DNA of 64,000 nucleotides, from assembly GCA_947259725.1 (NCBI GenBank), contig CAMYNM010000008.1:124001-188000 (forward strand), in the 5' to 3' direction. Positions 25,216-34,838 of this stretch are shown piece by piece. The DNA comes from CALZIK01 sp945787635 (GTDB lineage: Bacteria > Acidobacteriota > Thermoanaerobaculia > Multivoradales > JAHEKO01). Numbering within the stretch: the stretch's first letter is position 1; each line of letters starts with the position of its first letter. The notes below the pieces were generated by a model. That model was not told where the DNA came from. It did no database searches and saw only the letters and a program-made list of their open reading frames with translations. The translations under genes and the position numbers were made by a program.

Positions 25216-25743
25216 TTAGGAGGACGCCTTGACGACGTCGCCAATCACATTCCGGCGGTCGGCCCAGCGACTCGCCATGGCATCCAGACGGTCCTGAGCA
25301 CGAGCCGCCGCCCCGGCGGCGTCGCCACCGCCCGGAGCCGGAATCGACTCCAAGTCACCCCGCAGCGCCGCCACATCGTCGAGAAAAGCCAGGTCGAACT
25401 CGTACAGCTTGGCCAGCTCTTCTTCGTATATCTTGACGACGTCGAACAGGCCGCTGGCGCCGTATTCAGCGAATCGAACCGCCTGCGAGACGCCGTCGAG
25501 CTTGCGATCGAGGCGATCGAAGAGATGCAGCAGCCCGATCTGGCCAGCGTCGGTGTAGTCCCGAGCCCGGCCTCGAACCTGCGCCTTGAGGCCGCCGAGC
25601 TCGCCGGAGATGTGCTCGCGCTGCATGCGATCGACATCCCGCCTCAGCTCACGATCCTGATACCCCTTGAAGCCCGGAATCCGAGCGACCAGCCGCTCGA
25701 GCCAGTTCCTCTGCTGTTCAGCTGATTCGTAGCCATTCGCCAT
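25216..25743 (-). CDS. Coiled-coil protein of the SPFH cassette
   Basis: A 175-aa, mainly helical protein, with no signal peptide or membrane segment. IPGFKGYQDRELRRDVDRM followed by REHISGELGGL recalls small proteins found next to SPFH genes in other phyla; this is from memory of the pattern, not an alignment. It is the first gene of the cassette: a perfect AGGAGG lies upstream of ATG 25743, and TAGCAT lies further upstream. The frame is open to 26385 but runs antisense-like through vanZ, so ATG 25743 is used. Unlike Bacillus, no PspA is present; this protein occupies that position. Confidence 0.75.
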   Translation of the reverse strand: MANGYESAEQQRNWLERLVARIPGFKGYQDRELRRDVDRMQREHISGELGGLKAQVRGRARDYTDAGQIGLLHLFDRLDRKLDGVSQAVRFAEYGASGLFDVVKIYEEELAKLYEFDLAFLDDVAALRGDLESIPAPGGGDAAGAAARAQDRLDAMASRWADRRNVIGDVVKASS

Positions 25744-25814
25744 TCGAGTGCCTCCTGTACCCGACCCGAAAACGTCAGGAAACGAAATGCTAGCAGAAGC
25801 CGCCGCCGGCTCGC

Positions 25815-26378
25815 TCAGACGCGCCGATCGAGTGCTCGTGCCCTCGAGGACAGCCAGAGTGCCGCGACCGCAACGGTGCTGCTCACGACATTGAAGACGA
25901 TGTCTCGCAGATCGTAGTAGCGATTCGGCAGAACCGCCTGGATGCCCTCGTCGCCCCAGCCGGCCAGGCCAGCAAGGACCATCGCCAGGACGGCGGCGCC
26001 CAGCTCGGCACGAGAGCCCGAACGGCCGAGCCTCTCGGCCCGCAGCCGACTCGCCTGAAACAACATGCCACCCAGCAGCCCGTATTCGAGAAAATGGATT
26101 CTCTCCTCGGGTAGCTCGGCGAGCCGAATCAGCCAGACAAACAGGCCGCCGCAGACGACCAGAACGGCTTTCTCCCGCGCGCCGGGGCGACTGCGCCTCA
26201 CCAGCCACAACAATGGCAAGGCAGCGGAAATGAATGCCGTCGCAACGGCCGGGCGCAGGAGGTTGCGCTCGCGCAGGAACTCGGTCGGCGTCCGGACGAT
26301 GTAGAGGGTCGAATAGATGAGGATGACCAGAGCCAGTGAGGCGAACCACCAACGCCGCTCTCGCCTCGACCACCGCAC
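25815..26378 (-). CDS. VanZ-like integral membrane protein
   Basis: A 187-aa membrane protein with about five hydrophobic helices. The VanZ-family pattern is clear: PEERIHFLEYGLLGGMLF, then GDEGIQAVLPNRYYDLRDIVFNV. VanZ-like proteins are associated with cell-wall-antibiotic resistance in some bacteria, but most members have unknown function. GTG start at 26378 with GAGGAG 7 nt upstream. It lies 30 bp downstream of ftsZ, so it may be the last gene of the dcw transcript. Immediately downstream is the SPFH cassette. Confidence 0.82.
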   Translation of the reverse strand: MRWSRRERRWWFASLALVILIYSTLYIVRTPTEFLRERNLLRPAVATAFISAALPLLWLVRRSRPGAREKAVLVVCGGLFVWLIRLAELPEERIHFLEYGLLGGMLFQASRLRAERLGRSGSRAELGAAVLAMVLAGLAGWGDEGIQAVLPNRYYDLRDIVFNVVSSTVAVAALWLSSRARALDRRV

Positions 26379-26408
26379 GTCGCACTCCTCGCCCGAGCTC
26401 GACGGGCT

Positions 26409-27737
26409 CTAGTCCATCTGCTTGCGCAGCACGGTCGGGATGTCGAAATCATCGACGTTCGACCAGTTCGGACCGAAACCGTTCGGATCTTCGCCTCGAG
26501 ACTGCGCGATCACTTTCCGATAGAAGGGCAACTCCTCGGGCTCTTCGGGCTGCGGCTGTTCCGTCGGTACTCGCAGTTGCTGAGCGGAACGCTGCTGCAT
26601 CGGGGGCTGCGCCGAAGTCGGCGGGATCGGCCTCAGAGGCTGCGACTCGAGCGGAGCCCGCTGCTGCGGTTCGGATGGAGCCGCCGGCTGGGGACTGAAA
26701 AAGTCGTCCTCGACCGCAATGCTCTGCTCAGAAACCCGCCGCTCGCTGCCGGCGAAGCCGGTGGCGATCACCGTGACCTTCATTTCATCTTCGAGCGACT
26801 CGTCGATCACCATGCCCGAGATGATGTGCGCGTCCGGATCGACGGCATCGGAAATCACCCGCGCGGCTTCGGCGACCTCGTCCAGAGCCAGGTTGCGGCC
26901 GCCCGAGATGTTGAGCAGCACGCCTCTGGCGCCCTCGATAGAAGTCTCCTCGAGTAGCGGCGACGAGATCGCGGCCTGAGCCGCCTCCATCGCCCGCTTC
27001 TCACCTTTCGCAACGCCCGTGCCCATGAGCGCCATGCCCATGCCGGTCATGACCGTCTTGACGTCGGCGAAGTCGACGTTGACCTCGCCGGGCACCGTGA
27101 TCAGGTCGCTGATCCCCTGGACGGCCTGCCGGAGGACGTCGTCGGCGATCCGGAAAGCTTCCGAAAGCGGCGTGCCTCGCTCGACAAAATTCAGCAGCCG
27201 CTCGTTGGGTATCGTGATCAGCGTATCGACGGCGCCGGCGAGCTCCTCGAGACCTCGCTCGGCTTGCTCCATCCGACGGCGCCCCTCAAACTCGAACGGC
27301 TTGGTCACGACCGCCACGGTCAGCGCGCCGATCTCGGCTGCAAGGGATGCCGCGATCGGCATGGCGCCGGTGCCAGTGCCGCCACCGAGTCCGGCGGTGA
27401 GAAACACCATATCTGCTCCCTGCAGCATCTCGAGGATTCGCTCGGTGTCCTCGAGCGCCGACTTGCGCCCCACCTCGGGATCTCCGCCGGCGCCCAGACC
27501 TCTGGTCAGGGCCGTGCCCAGCTGGAGTTTTTGCGGCGCCCGGCATTTGCGCAGAGCTTGGAGGTCGGTGTTGGCGGCGATGAACTGGATGCCGCCCATG
27601 CGCGCGTCGATCATCCGGTTGACCGCGTTGCCGCCTCCTCCCCCGATGCCGAGAACCTTGATCCTCGCCGGCACCATGTCGTCTTCCAAGGTGATCGGCA
27701 GTTCGCCGTCCAAATCCTGGTCACTAAATAAAATCAT
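26409..27737 (-). CDS. ftsZ: Cell division GTPase FtsZ
   Basis: A 442-aa tubulin homologue that assembles the Z-ring. GTP-binding loop GGGTGTG is at residues 118-124; NTDLQAL and the T7-loop region VNVDFADVKTVM are also present. A variable Gln/Pro-rich linker precedes the C-terminal peptide DFDIPTVLRKQMD, the binding site for FtsA. ATG 27737 has AAGGAG 6 nt upstream. The N-terminal extension of about 20 residues before ARIKVLGIGG is acidic. Confidence 0.97.
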   Translation of the reverse strand: MILFSDQDLDGELPITLEDDMVPARIKVLGIGGGGGNAVNRMIDARMGGIQFIAANTDLQALRKCRAPQKLQLGTALTRGLGAGGDPEVGRKSALEDTERILEMLQGADMVFLTAGLGGGTGTGAMPIAASLAAEIGALTVAVVTKPFEFEGRRRMEQAERGLEELAGAVDTLITIPNERLLNFVERGTPLSEAFRIADDVLRQAVQGISDLITVPGEVNVDFADVKTVMTGMGMALMGTGVAKGEKRAMEAAQAAISSPLLEETSIEGARGVLLNISGGRNLALDEVAEAARVISDAVDPDAHIISGMVIDESLEDEMKVTVIATGFAGSERRVSEQSIAVEDDFFSPQPAAPSEPQQRAPLESQPLRPIPPTSAQPPMQQRSAQQLRVPTEQPQPEEPEELPFYRKVIAQSRGEDPNGFGPNWSNVDDFDIPTVLRKQMD

Positions 27738-27766
27738 GTCGAGCTCCTTTGAAAAATCGAATCACC

Positions 27767-29005
27767 TCAGAGTAAGTCCGAAAACATTTCTTTCAAGCTG
27801 CCCATCATCGATCGCACGGACGATTCCCTGCGATTCGACTTGCGCAGCCGATTCATTTCCGATGCCTGGCCATAAAGCAGCAGTCCCGACGCCGTGGTCC
27901 ACACCGGCGAGCTGATCACGTCCACCAGACCTCCGAGCCCCTGGGGCAGCCCGTAGCGTACTCCGGTGTCGAAGATCTGTTCGGCCATCTCCAGGAGGCC
28001 GTCGAGCTGGGCGCCGCCGCCAGTCAGCACCACTCCTCCGCGCAGATTGCTTTCTACCCCGGCCCGTAGCAGATCGTCGCGCACCAGCGACAGAATCTCC
28101 TCGGCCCTCGGCTGCAGGATCTGGCAGAGCTCGGCTTTGGGAACCACTCGGGGTGGCCCCCCCGCAACCGCGGGGATCGAGATTCCCTGCTCCTCGCCGA
28201 GCATTCCGGCCAGACAGCACCCGTAGCGGATCTTGATCTGTTCGGCCTCGGCAAAGGGCGTGCGCAAGACCATAGCCAGATCGTTCGTAAAGTGCCCAGA
28301 GCCGACCGGCAGAACGCCACTATGCTGCACTTCGCCCTCGCTGAAGTACGCATATTCGGTAGTTCCGGAGCCGATATCGAGCAGCAGTACGCCGAGCTCT
28401 CTCTCATCGTGGGTCAAAGCCGCCTCGGCGGTCGCGAGCGGTTCGAACACCATCTCGATGGCCTCGATGCCGGCTCGGTTGATGCACGTCAAAAGCGTCT
28501 TGGTGCGAGTCCGATTGCAAGTAACCAAGTGCACGGCCACCTCGAGTCGTGAACCCATCATGCCGATCGGATCGGCGATCCCGCCCTGTTCGTCAACGAT
28601 GAACTCTCGCGGAATCGCGTGCAGGATCTCGCGGTCCGAGGGCAGAGCGGCCGCCTGTGCGGCTTCGAGGGAACGCTCGATGTCCAGCCGGTTGATCTCG
28701 AGGTTCTTGCGAGCCACTGAAACCATACCTCGCGAGTTGACGCAACGAGTGTCGGTGCCGGCGATACCGACATACGCCTGCTCGACCTCGACGCCCGCCA
28801 TGACCTCGGCCTCTTCGGTGGCCTTCTTGAGAGCCTCGACGGTGGCCTCGACGTTAACGACATGACCCTTACGAGTGCCGCGATTCGGAGCGTGGCCTTT
28901 GCCGACAACCTCCATGAACCCGTGCTCGTTGACTTGACCAATCAGGACGCCGACTTTCGACGAGCCGATGTCGATTACGACGGTTTGGGAGTTTGGCTTA
29001 GGCAT
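27767..29005 (-). CDS. ftsA: Cell division protein FtsA
   Basis: A 412-aa actin-like ATPase that tethers FtsZ to the membrane. VVIDIGSSKVGVLIGQV is the phosphate 1 motif, LLLDIGSGTTEYAYF is phosphate 2 and GGVVLTGGGAQLDG is the adenosine motif. The final residues (MMGSLKEMFSDLL) form an amphipathic C-terminal helix, the expected membrane anchor. ATG 29005 overlaps the ftsQ stop by 8 bp. Confidence 0.96.
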   Translation of the reverse strand: MPKPNSQTVVIDIGSSKVGVLIGQVNEHGFMEVVGKGHAPNRGTRKGHVVNVEATVEALKKATEEAEVMAGVEVEQAYVGIAGTDTRCVNSRGMVSVARKNLEINRLDIERSLEAAQAAALPSDREILHAIPREFIVDEQGGIADPIGMMGSRLEVAVHLVTCNRTRTKTLLTCINRAGIEAIEMVFEPLATAEAALTHDERELGVLLLDIGSGTTEYAYFSEGEVQHSGVLPVGSGHFTNDLAMVLRTPFAEAEQIKIRYGCCLAGMLGEEQGISIPAVAGGPPRVVPKAELCQILQPRAEEILSLVRDDLLRAGVESNLRGGVVLTGGGAQLDGLLEMAEQIFDTGVRYGLPQGLGGLVDVISSPVWTTASGLLLYGQASEMNRLRKSNRRESSVRSMMGSLKEMFSDLL

Positions 29006-29843
29006 TCGTTTCGCCCTCTAAGTTACGCGGCGCCGGCGCCGCGGGTTGAAAGACAATCCGTCCGTGGAATCTCAAATCGATCGCCCCAACCTGGGGAAAC
29101 CGGGTCATTTCTTGTTCGATCCGCGGTCCGTACCGCACCAGCGAAGCCAGTCCGTCGGCCAGGTTGACCGAGGAGACAAAGAGCGGGCAAGGCAGCGCGG
29201 CCGTGATCACTTTGAAATCCGTCGCGGTCAGCGCCTGAACCTCCGAGAGGCCTTCGATCCAAGGTAGTCCCTTACCTCGCCACTCGGCTATCAACGCCAG
29301 TCCCGCGACCACCAGATCCGATTGGTCTTCGGGGATCGAGAGGACGACCAGATCTCCAGGGTCGACGCCCGGGTCGTACGGTCCGATCACCCCCCCGGAC
29401 CGGTCCACGAAAACCAGGGTCTCGCCCTGAACCAGGAGGGCCGCCGGGTGCTTCTCGAGGATCTTCACCTCGAGCTCGCTCGGCGGCCGCCGGTCGATAC
29501 GGACACCCTCCACCCAAGGATGCTCTCCGAGCGTCCGTTCGACCTCGTCGACGCCCACCGAGAGCAGGTTTCGGCCCTCGAAAACGCGCAACCGCTCCGA
29601 GGCCCAGGCCGCCGAGACCCTGTCGCCCACGACGATGCTGACCCCGCGGACCGCGAATTGGTCCGAAAGCAGAATCCAGCCGACCAGGACGCTCGGCAAA
29701 CCGACGATCGCGAGCGCGGCCATGAACGGCTTGATCAGGCGGAAGATCAGCTTGCGGCGCCGATGCGGCGCAACGAACTGACGCCGCCGGAACGGCTCGG
29801 GCTTTGGGGCATCGAGAGGCGCCATCCGCTGGTGATCGCTCAC
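28998..29843 (-). CDS. ftsQ: Cell division protein FtsQ (POTRA domain)
   Basis: A 281-aa bitopic protein of the divisome. Basic cytoplasmic N-terminus, one transmembrane helix (residues about 39-60), then a POTRA domain with FAVRGVSIVVGDRV, NLLSVGVDEVERTLGEHPWV and IDRRPPSELEVKILEKHP. GTG start overlapping the murC stop as GTGA. murB and ddl, which usually lie between murC and ftsQ, are absent. Confidence 0.9.
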   Translation of the reverse strand: MSDHQRMAPLDAPKPEPFRRRQFVAPHRRRKLIFRLIKPFMAALAIVGLPSVLVGWILLSDQFAVRGVSIVVGDRVSAAWASERLRVFEGRNLLSVGVDEVERTLGEHPWVEGVRIDRRPPSELEVKILEKHPAALLVQGETLVFVDRSGGVIGPYDPGVDPGDLVVLSIPEDQSDLVVAGLALIAEWRGKGLPWIEGLSEVQALTATDFKVITAALPCPLFVSSVNLADGLASLVRYGPRIEQEMTRFPQVGAIDLRFHGRIVFQPAAPAPRNLEGETNA

Positions 29844-31237
29844 GAGACCTCCTCGGCGTCTCCGGCGGCGAGTTCGGCAGCCAACCGAACCACGTCGCCC
29901 GCTCCCATCGTTATGACCACATCTCCGGCCTCGACCGATGCCTCCAGCAGCGCGCGGGCCTCGACGAAGTCCACCGCGTCCTCGACCCGTTGGTGGCCAC
30001 TCCGTCTCGCGGCATCGCTGACCAGCTGGCTGGTCACTCCTTCGATCGGCGCTTCCCGAGAGGCATAGATCTCGGTGACGATCGCATGGTCCGCCGCCAT
30101 TAGCGCCAGACCGAAGGCCTCGGCTTGCTCGCGCGTGCGGCTGTAGAGATGAGGCTGAAAAACGACATGAAGCCGCCGACCGGAAAACGTCGCACGAGCC
30201 GCCTCGAGGGTCGCGGCCACCTCGGTGGGATGGTGGGCGTAGTCGTCAACCACCTCCGCTCCCCTCCAGCTGCCAAGCCGCTCGAACCTGCGATGGACAC
30301 CGGAAAAGCTCTCGAGCGCCGATACGATGGCGTCGAAGTCGAGCCCGACCGCCCTGCCCACGGCGACCGCGGCCAGGGCGTTCTGAACGTTGTGCCTTCC
30401 CGGGAGTGGAATCCTCAACTCTCCGAGCGTCCCCTCGGCCGCGGAGTGAACCACGAAGGTGGTTGCGCCGTCGCCCTGCCGAACGTCCCGCGCGGACAAG
30501 TCCGCGTGTGGCGAGAACCCGTAGGTCAGCGTTCGCCGATCGCTCAACCGCGGCAACACCTTGCGGACATTGGGGTCGTCCAGGCAGACGATCAACTCTC
30601 CGAAGAAGGGCACCTTGGACGCGAACTCGACGAAGGCGTTGCAGATCTCGTCGAGATCGCCGTAGGTATCGAGATGGTCGGCGTCGATCGAAGTCACCAC
30701 CGCCAGGACCGGCTGGAGGCGCAGAAAGCTGCGATCGAACTCGTCGGCCTCGGCAACCAGATATTCACTGCGCCCGAGGCGCGCGCCGGTACCCGAGACT
30801 CGTAGACGACCGCCGACGATTACCGTCGGGTCGAGACCGGCCTCGGTCAGGAGCGTTCCCACCAGCGACGTCGTCGTGGTCTTGCCATGGGTGCCGGCTA
30901 TCGCGATCCCGTACTTGAGCCGCATGAGCTCGGCCAGCATCTCCGCTCTCCGGACGACGGTGACGCCCCGCTCGCGCGCGCCGCGAACCTCGACATTGCT
31001 TTCGTCGACCGCCGACGACACAACCACCAGATCGACATTCTCGAGGTGCGCGGGAGAATGGCCGACCTCGACCGCCACGCCCAGCTTCGCGAGCCGCCGC
31101 GTGGCTTCACTGTCGTGCAGGTCGCAACCCGAGACGGTCAACTCATAGTCGACCAGCACTTCGGCGATGCCGCTCATGCCGGCGCCACCGATGCCGATGA
31201 AGTGAACGCTCTTCAAGTCCGCGAACTGGCGAAACAT
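29840..31237 (-). CDS. murC: UDP-N-acetylmuramate--L-alanine ligase
   Basis: A 465-aa Mur ligase that adds L-Ala to UDP-MurNAc in the cytoplasm. The nucleotide-sugar motif FIGIGGAGMSGIAEVL is at the N-terminus and the P-loop is GTHGKTTTTSL. DYAHHPTEVAATL is the C-terminal domain motif. Start and the murG stop share one base (TGATG). Confidence 0.96.
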   Translation of the reverse strand: MFRQFADLKSVHFIGIGGAGMSGIAEVLVDYELTVSGCDLHDSEATRRLAKLGVAVEVGHSPAHLENVDLVVVSSAVDESNVEVRGARERGVTVVRRAEMLAELMRLKYGIAIAGTHGKTTTTSLVGTLLTEAGLDPTVIVGGRLRVSGTGARLGRSEYLVAEADEFDRSFLRLQPVLAVVTSIDADHLDTYGDLDEICNAFVEFASKVPFFGELIVCLDDPNVRKVLPRLSDRRTLTYGFSPHADLSARDVRQGDGATTFVVHSAAEGTLGELRIPLPGRHNVQNALAAVAVGRAVGLDFDAIVSALESFSGVHRRFERLGSWRGAEVVDDYAHHPTEVAATLEAARATFSGRRLHVVFQPHLYSRTREQAEAFGLALMAADHAIVTEIYASREAPIEGVTSQLVSDAARRSGHQRVEDAVDFVEARALLEASVEAGDVVITMGAGDVVRLAAELAAGDAEEVS

Positions 31238-32355
31238 CAGCGTCGACCTCCGGCGGTGGCCAGTACTTCCGCGATGCGGGCGGCGGCGTTCGGATTCGCC
31301 AGCGCCCTCGCCGACGACGACATCGCCTCGAGCCTCGGGCGATCCCGCAGTAGCGTGAGGATCGCGTCTCCGAGGCGGTCGCCGTCGAGGCGGTCCCCCG
31401 AAAGAGCCAGCGCGGCTCCCTCGATCTCCATCCGCTCGGCGTTGAACCGCTGATGACCCGCTCCGGCCGCGGTGAGAGGGACCAGAATCGCCGGTCGTCC
31501 GGCGGCCGCCAGCTCGGCGGTGGCCAGAGCCCCCGCCCGCGACACCACCAGGTGGGCGGCCGCCATGGCGGCCGCGACGCCATCGATGAAGGGCACGACC
31601 GACACCGGGCCGCCGGTAGTCGCGATCGAGCCCAGCGCTCGATAGCCGGACTCGACCGCATCGACATGAACACCGCCCGCCTGGTGGGTGACCGTCAAGT
31701 CCGGCAGCTCGGCGATCAGGCGCTCCACGATCGCGGGCATCAGCTCGTTGATCTGTCGCGCCCCCTGGCTGCCTCCGAGGACCAGCAGATGCGGTCGTCC
31801 TTCCGGCAGCGGGCCAATCGAGTGAAACTGCGAGCGGACCGGAATTCCAGTGACCTCGGCCGGGCAGGCCAACTGCCGCGCGGTGGCCTCGTGCGCGATG
31901 AACGCCGAGGTCGACCAGCGTGCCATCAGCCGGTTGGCGGATCCGGCCTGGGCATTGGGCTCGAAGAGGAACGCCGGTCGCCCGGCGAGTCGAGCGCCGA
32001 GCAGGGCGGGCGCCGAAACGTAGCCTCCGGTGCCCAGGACCGCGTCGGCGGCGAGCCGGCGCACGAGGCTTCTTCCGCGAAGGCTCGACCAGCCCAGGGT
32101 CGCGGCCGCTGCGGCCTTGGCAACGACGCCCTTGCCGACCCAGGGCCGTGCCCCCAGCTCGTGAAACTCGAGGCCGGCCGCCACGACCAGGTTCTCTTCC
32201 ATGCTGTCCGATCGGCCGGCCCAGCTCACCTTGTGCCCCCTGCGGTCGAGCTCGGCGGCCACGGCAAGCGCCGGAAAAACATGTCCGGCGGTGCCCCCTC
32301 CAGCCATGAGGACATGAACCGCTGCCGGTTGCTCACGTTGACCCTCATCATCCAT
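31237..32355 (-). CDS. murG: Lipid II synthase MurG (GlcNAc transferase)
   Basis: A 372-aa GT-B glycosyltransferase that adds GlcNAc to lipid I on the inner leaflet. MAGGGTAGHVFPALAVA is the first glycine-rich loop, LVLGGSQGARQINEL the second, and VVSRAGALATAELAAAGRP the UDP-GlcNAc-binding segment. ATG 32355 overlaps the ftsW stop by 8 bp. Confidence 0.95.
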   Translation of the reverse strand: MDDEGQREQPAAVHVLMAGGGTAGHVFPALAVAAELDRRGHKVSWAGRSDSMEENLVVAAGLEFHELGARPWVGKGVVAKAAAAATLGWSSLRGRSLVRRLAADAVLGTGGYVSAPALLGARLAGRPAFLFEPNAQAGSANRLMARWSTSAFIAHEATARQLACPAEVTGIPVRSQFHSIGPLPEGRPHLLVLGGSQGARQINELMPAIVERLIAELPDLTVTHQAGGVHVDAVESGYRALGSIATTGGPVSVVPFIDGVAAAMAAAHLVVSRAGALATAELAAAGRPAILVPLTAAGAGHQRFNAERMEIEGAALALSGDRLDGDRLGDAILTLLRDRPRLEAMSSSARALANPNAAARIAEVLATAGGRR

Positions 32356-33433
32356 GCTGAGACACGTTCAGAATGACTCCGCAGGAGGCCAAGCTCAGCA
32401 CCAGTGAGGAGCCGCCGTAGGAGACGAAGGGCAGGGTGATTCCAGTGGCCGGCAGGAGAGCCAGCGCCACGCTGACGTGGATCGCCGCTTGAAGGCAGAG
32501 GCCGCCGGTCAGACCCCAGGCCAGATAGCGACCGAGCGGATCCGGCGCCCGGCGGCCGGCTCGCGCGCCCCGCCAGAGCAGAACACCGAACAGAGCGACC
32601 AGAAACAGGCATCCAACCAGACCGAGCTCCTCGGCGATGATCGAGAACACGAAATCCGAGTGGGGATAGGGCAGGAAATGGAGCTTCTGGACGCCCTGCC
32701 CCAGCCCGAGACCGAAGGAGCCACCCGAGCCGACGGCGATCAGCGACTGCAGCGCCTGAAAGCCCGAGCCCAAGGGGTCCGCCTCCGGGTCGAGAAACGC
32801 CAGCCACCTCGCGCGCCGGTAGGGCTCGAAGACGATCGAAGCGACGATCACCGGCACCACAAGGCCCGCGGCAGCCAGGATCCGCCATAGCGGCAGGCCG
32901 GCAAGAAAGAACAAGAGCGCCGTCGTGGCGACCAGGATGGCGGCGGTCCCGAGGTCGCGACCCAGCAGAACCAGAACTGCCAGCGTGCCCGCGGTCAACA
33001 TCGCCGGCACCACGAACCGGCGGTTCTCTCGCAAGGTGTCGGTCTTGGCCAGCTGGTAGGCCACCAGAGGCACGACGGCGAACTTCGCCAGCTCCGACGG
33101 CTGAAACGACATGCCGGCGACAACCAACCAACGATTCGTGTTGTTGAGGGCCGGCGCCATAAGTGCCAGGCCGAGCAGAGTCGCGGTGATCGCAAACAGG
33201 CTCCAGATCACCCTCTTGCGACCGAAGAGCTGATAGTCGAAGTGCATCAGGAGCCACATCGCGACCACGCCGACGGCGGCGGCGAACGCCTGCTTCATCA
33301 TCAAGGCGGCCTCCGATCCCTGATCGCTCTTGGCGGTCGCCGCGCTCGCCGAATAGACGATCGTCAGGCCAAAGACCACCAGGATCAGGATCGTCGTGAA
33401 AAGCACGGCGTCGAATGCAAGCTTCTTAGCCAT
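32348..33433 (-). CDS. ftsW: Septal SEDS glycosyltransferase FtsW
   Basis: A 361-aa polytopic membrane protein (about 10 helices) that polymerises lipid II with its partner penicillin-binding protein. Motifs: FQPSELAKFAVVPLVAY, GRDLGTAAILVATTALLF, PHSDFVFSIIAEELGLVG and, at the end, LPFVSYGGSSLV. ATG 33433 overlaps the murD stop by 8 bp. Its place between murD and murG supports FtsW rather than RodA. Confidence 0.95.
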   Translation of the reverse strand: MAKKLAFDAVLFTTILILVVFGLTIVYSASAATAKSDQGSEAALMMKQAFAAAVGVVAMWLLMHFDYQLFGRKRVIWSLFAITATLLGLALMAPALNNTNRWLVVAGMSFQPSELAKFAVVPLVAYQLAKTDTLRENRRFVVPAMLTAGTLAVLVLLGRDLGTAAILVATTALLFFLAGLPLWRILAAAGLVVPVIVASIVFEPYRRARWLAFLDPEADPLGSGFQALQSLIAVGSGGSFGLGLGQGVQKLHFLPYPHSDFVFSIIAEELGLVGCLFLVALFGVLLWRGARAGRRAPDPLGRYLAWGLTGGLCLQAAIHVSVALALLPATGITLPFVSYGGSSLVLSLASCGVILNVSQHG

Positions 33434-34838
33434 CCGATGCTCCAGTCGAGCCGCCGCTCGAGCGGGCCTTGGCCGCGACCAGCGCCAGCACCAGGCGCTT
33501 GAAGTGATCGCCGCGCGCGGCGAAGTTCGCGTACTGATCGAAGCTGGTGCAGGCCGGCGAGAGCAGCACGGACTCGCCGTCGCTCGCTTCGCGAGCAGCT
33601 CGCGTGACGGCCTCCTCCAGATCCCCGACCTCTTCGAGGACGGCGCCGTCGAGCGTCCGTGAAAGCTCTCCCGAAGCCTCGCCGATCAGATAGACCCGGC
33701 GGGCTTTGCGCGCCACCAGTTCAGTGAGCGGCTCGAAGCTCTCGCCCTTGCCGCGACCGCCGAGAATCAGATGCACGCTTCCGTCGGGCAACGAGCCGAG
33801 CGACTTTAAAACCGCGCTCACGTTGGTGCCCTTGGAATCGTCAATCCACTGCACGCCGTCGAGAAGCGCGACGGTTTCCATCCGGTGGGAAAGCCCCTCG
33901 AACCTCGCCAGCGCTGCGCTGAATCCGGCCGGCGCCGCACCCATCGCCCGCGCCAGAAGGGCCGCGGCCATGGCATTCTCGAGATTGTGCTCGCCTTGCT
34001 GCGCGACATCGGACCGCTTGAAGAGCTCGGTTGAACCCTCGACGGGATCGATTTCAACGACCCGGTCGCCGTCGAGGTGGCAGCCATCCTCGACCTTCCC
34101 GAGCCGCGAGAAGAACCTCTTGCGAGCGCGCGTCCCGACCTCTCTCACCAGAGGGTCATCGGCGTTGAGCACCGCGCAGTCTTCACGCGCCTGGCGGGCA
34201 AAGAGGTTGGTCTTTGCGGCCACGTAGCCGGCCATGTTCTTGTGACGGTCCAGGTGATCCGGGGAAATATTGAGCAGAGCTGCCGCCCGTGGCCGGAAGG
34301 TCGCCACCGTTTCGAGCTGGAAGCTCGACAGCTCGACCACGAAGATCCTGCCGCCGGGGCCGTCGACCACGGAGGCCAGAGGCACTCCGATGTTGCCGCA
34401 GACCTCGACCTCGAAGCCCGCGGCCCGCAGCAACGCCCCGGTCATCGCGGTGGTCGTGCTCTTGCCGTTGCTGCCGGTGATACCCACCACCGGGCCGTTG
34501 AGAAGGGGAAACGCGAGCTCCACCTCGGCCAGGATCGGAACACCCTTGTCGCCCGCGTCGACGAGCAGTGGGCGATCGAGCGACACGCCGGGGCTGACCA
34601 CCACCGCGTCGATGTCGGGCGGCAGATCGACCGGTTCGCTGCCGAGCGCCAGCTCGACTCCGATCTCGCCGCCGGGGCCGGCCAGGGCGGCGAGATCGAT
34701 CTCTTCTTGACGACGCCGGTCAACACCGAGGACGGCAACGCCCCGGCTCCTCAACAGACCGACGGCTGCGATGCCTGAAGACCCCAGGCCGTAGACCAGA
34801 ACCCGGTTCAGTGTGCGTTGCTGGTGCTCGAAGGTCAT
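33426..34838 (-). CDS. murD: UDP-MurNAc-L-Ala--D-glutamate ligase
   Basis: A 470-aa Mur ligase adding D-Glu. N-terminal VLVYGLGSSGIAAVGLL, P-loop GITGSNGKSTTTAM, NISPDHLDRHKNM and C-terminal LSPACTSFDQYANFAARGD are all standard MurD motifs. The open frame runs back to 35795 antisense-like through mraY; ATG 34838 overlaps the mraY stop as ATGA and is the clear start. Confidence 0.95.
   Translation of the reverse strand: MTFEHQQRTLNRVLVYGLGSSGIAAVGLLRSRGVAVLGVDRRRQEEIDLAALAGPGGEIGVELALGSEPVDLPPDIDAVVVSPGVSLDRPLLVDAGDKGVPILAEVELAFPLLNGPVVGITGSNGKSTTTAMTGALLRAAGFEVEVCGNIGVPLASVVDGPGGRIFVVELSSFQLETVATFRPRAAALLNISPDHLDRHKNMAGYVAAKTNLFARQAREDCAVLNADDPLVREVGTRARKRFFSRLGKVEDGCHLDGDRVVEIDPVEGSTELFKRSDVAQQGEHNLENAMAAALLARAMGAAPAGFSAALARFEGLSHRMETVALLDGVQWIDDSKGTNVSAVLKSLGSLPDGSVHLILGGRGKGESFEPLTELVARKARRVYLIGEASGELSRTLDGAVLEEVGDLEEAVTRAAREASDGESVLLSPACTSFDQYANFAARGDHFKRLVLALVAAKARSSGGSTGASDG

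Noticed and set aside
26391..26408. Hairpin between ftsZ and vanZ
   Set aside because: Only a 5-bp stem with no T-tract; the vanZ gene has its own ribosome binding site and may be read through.
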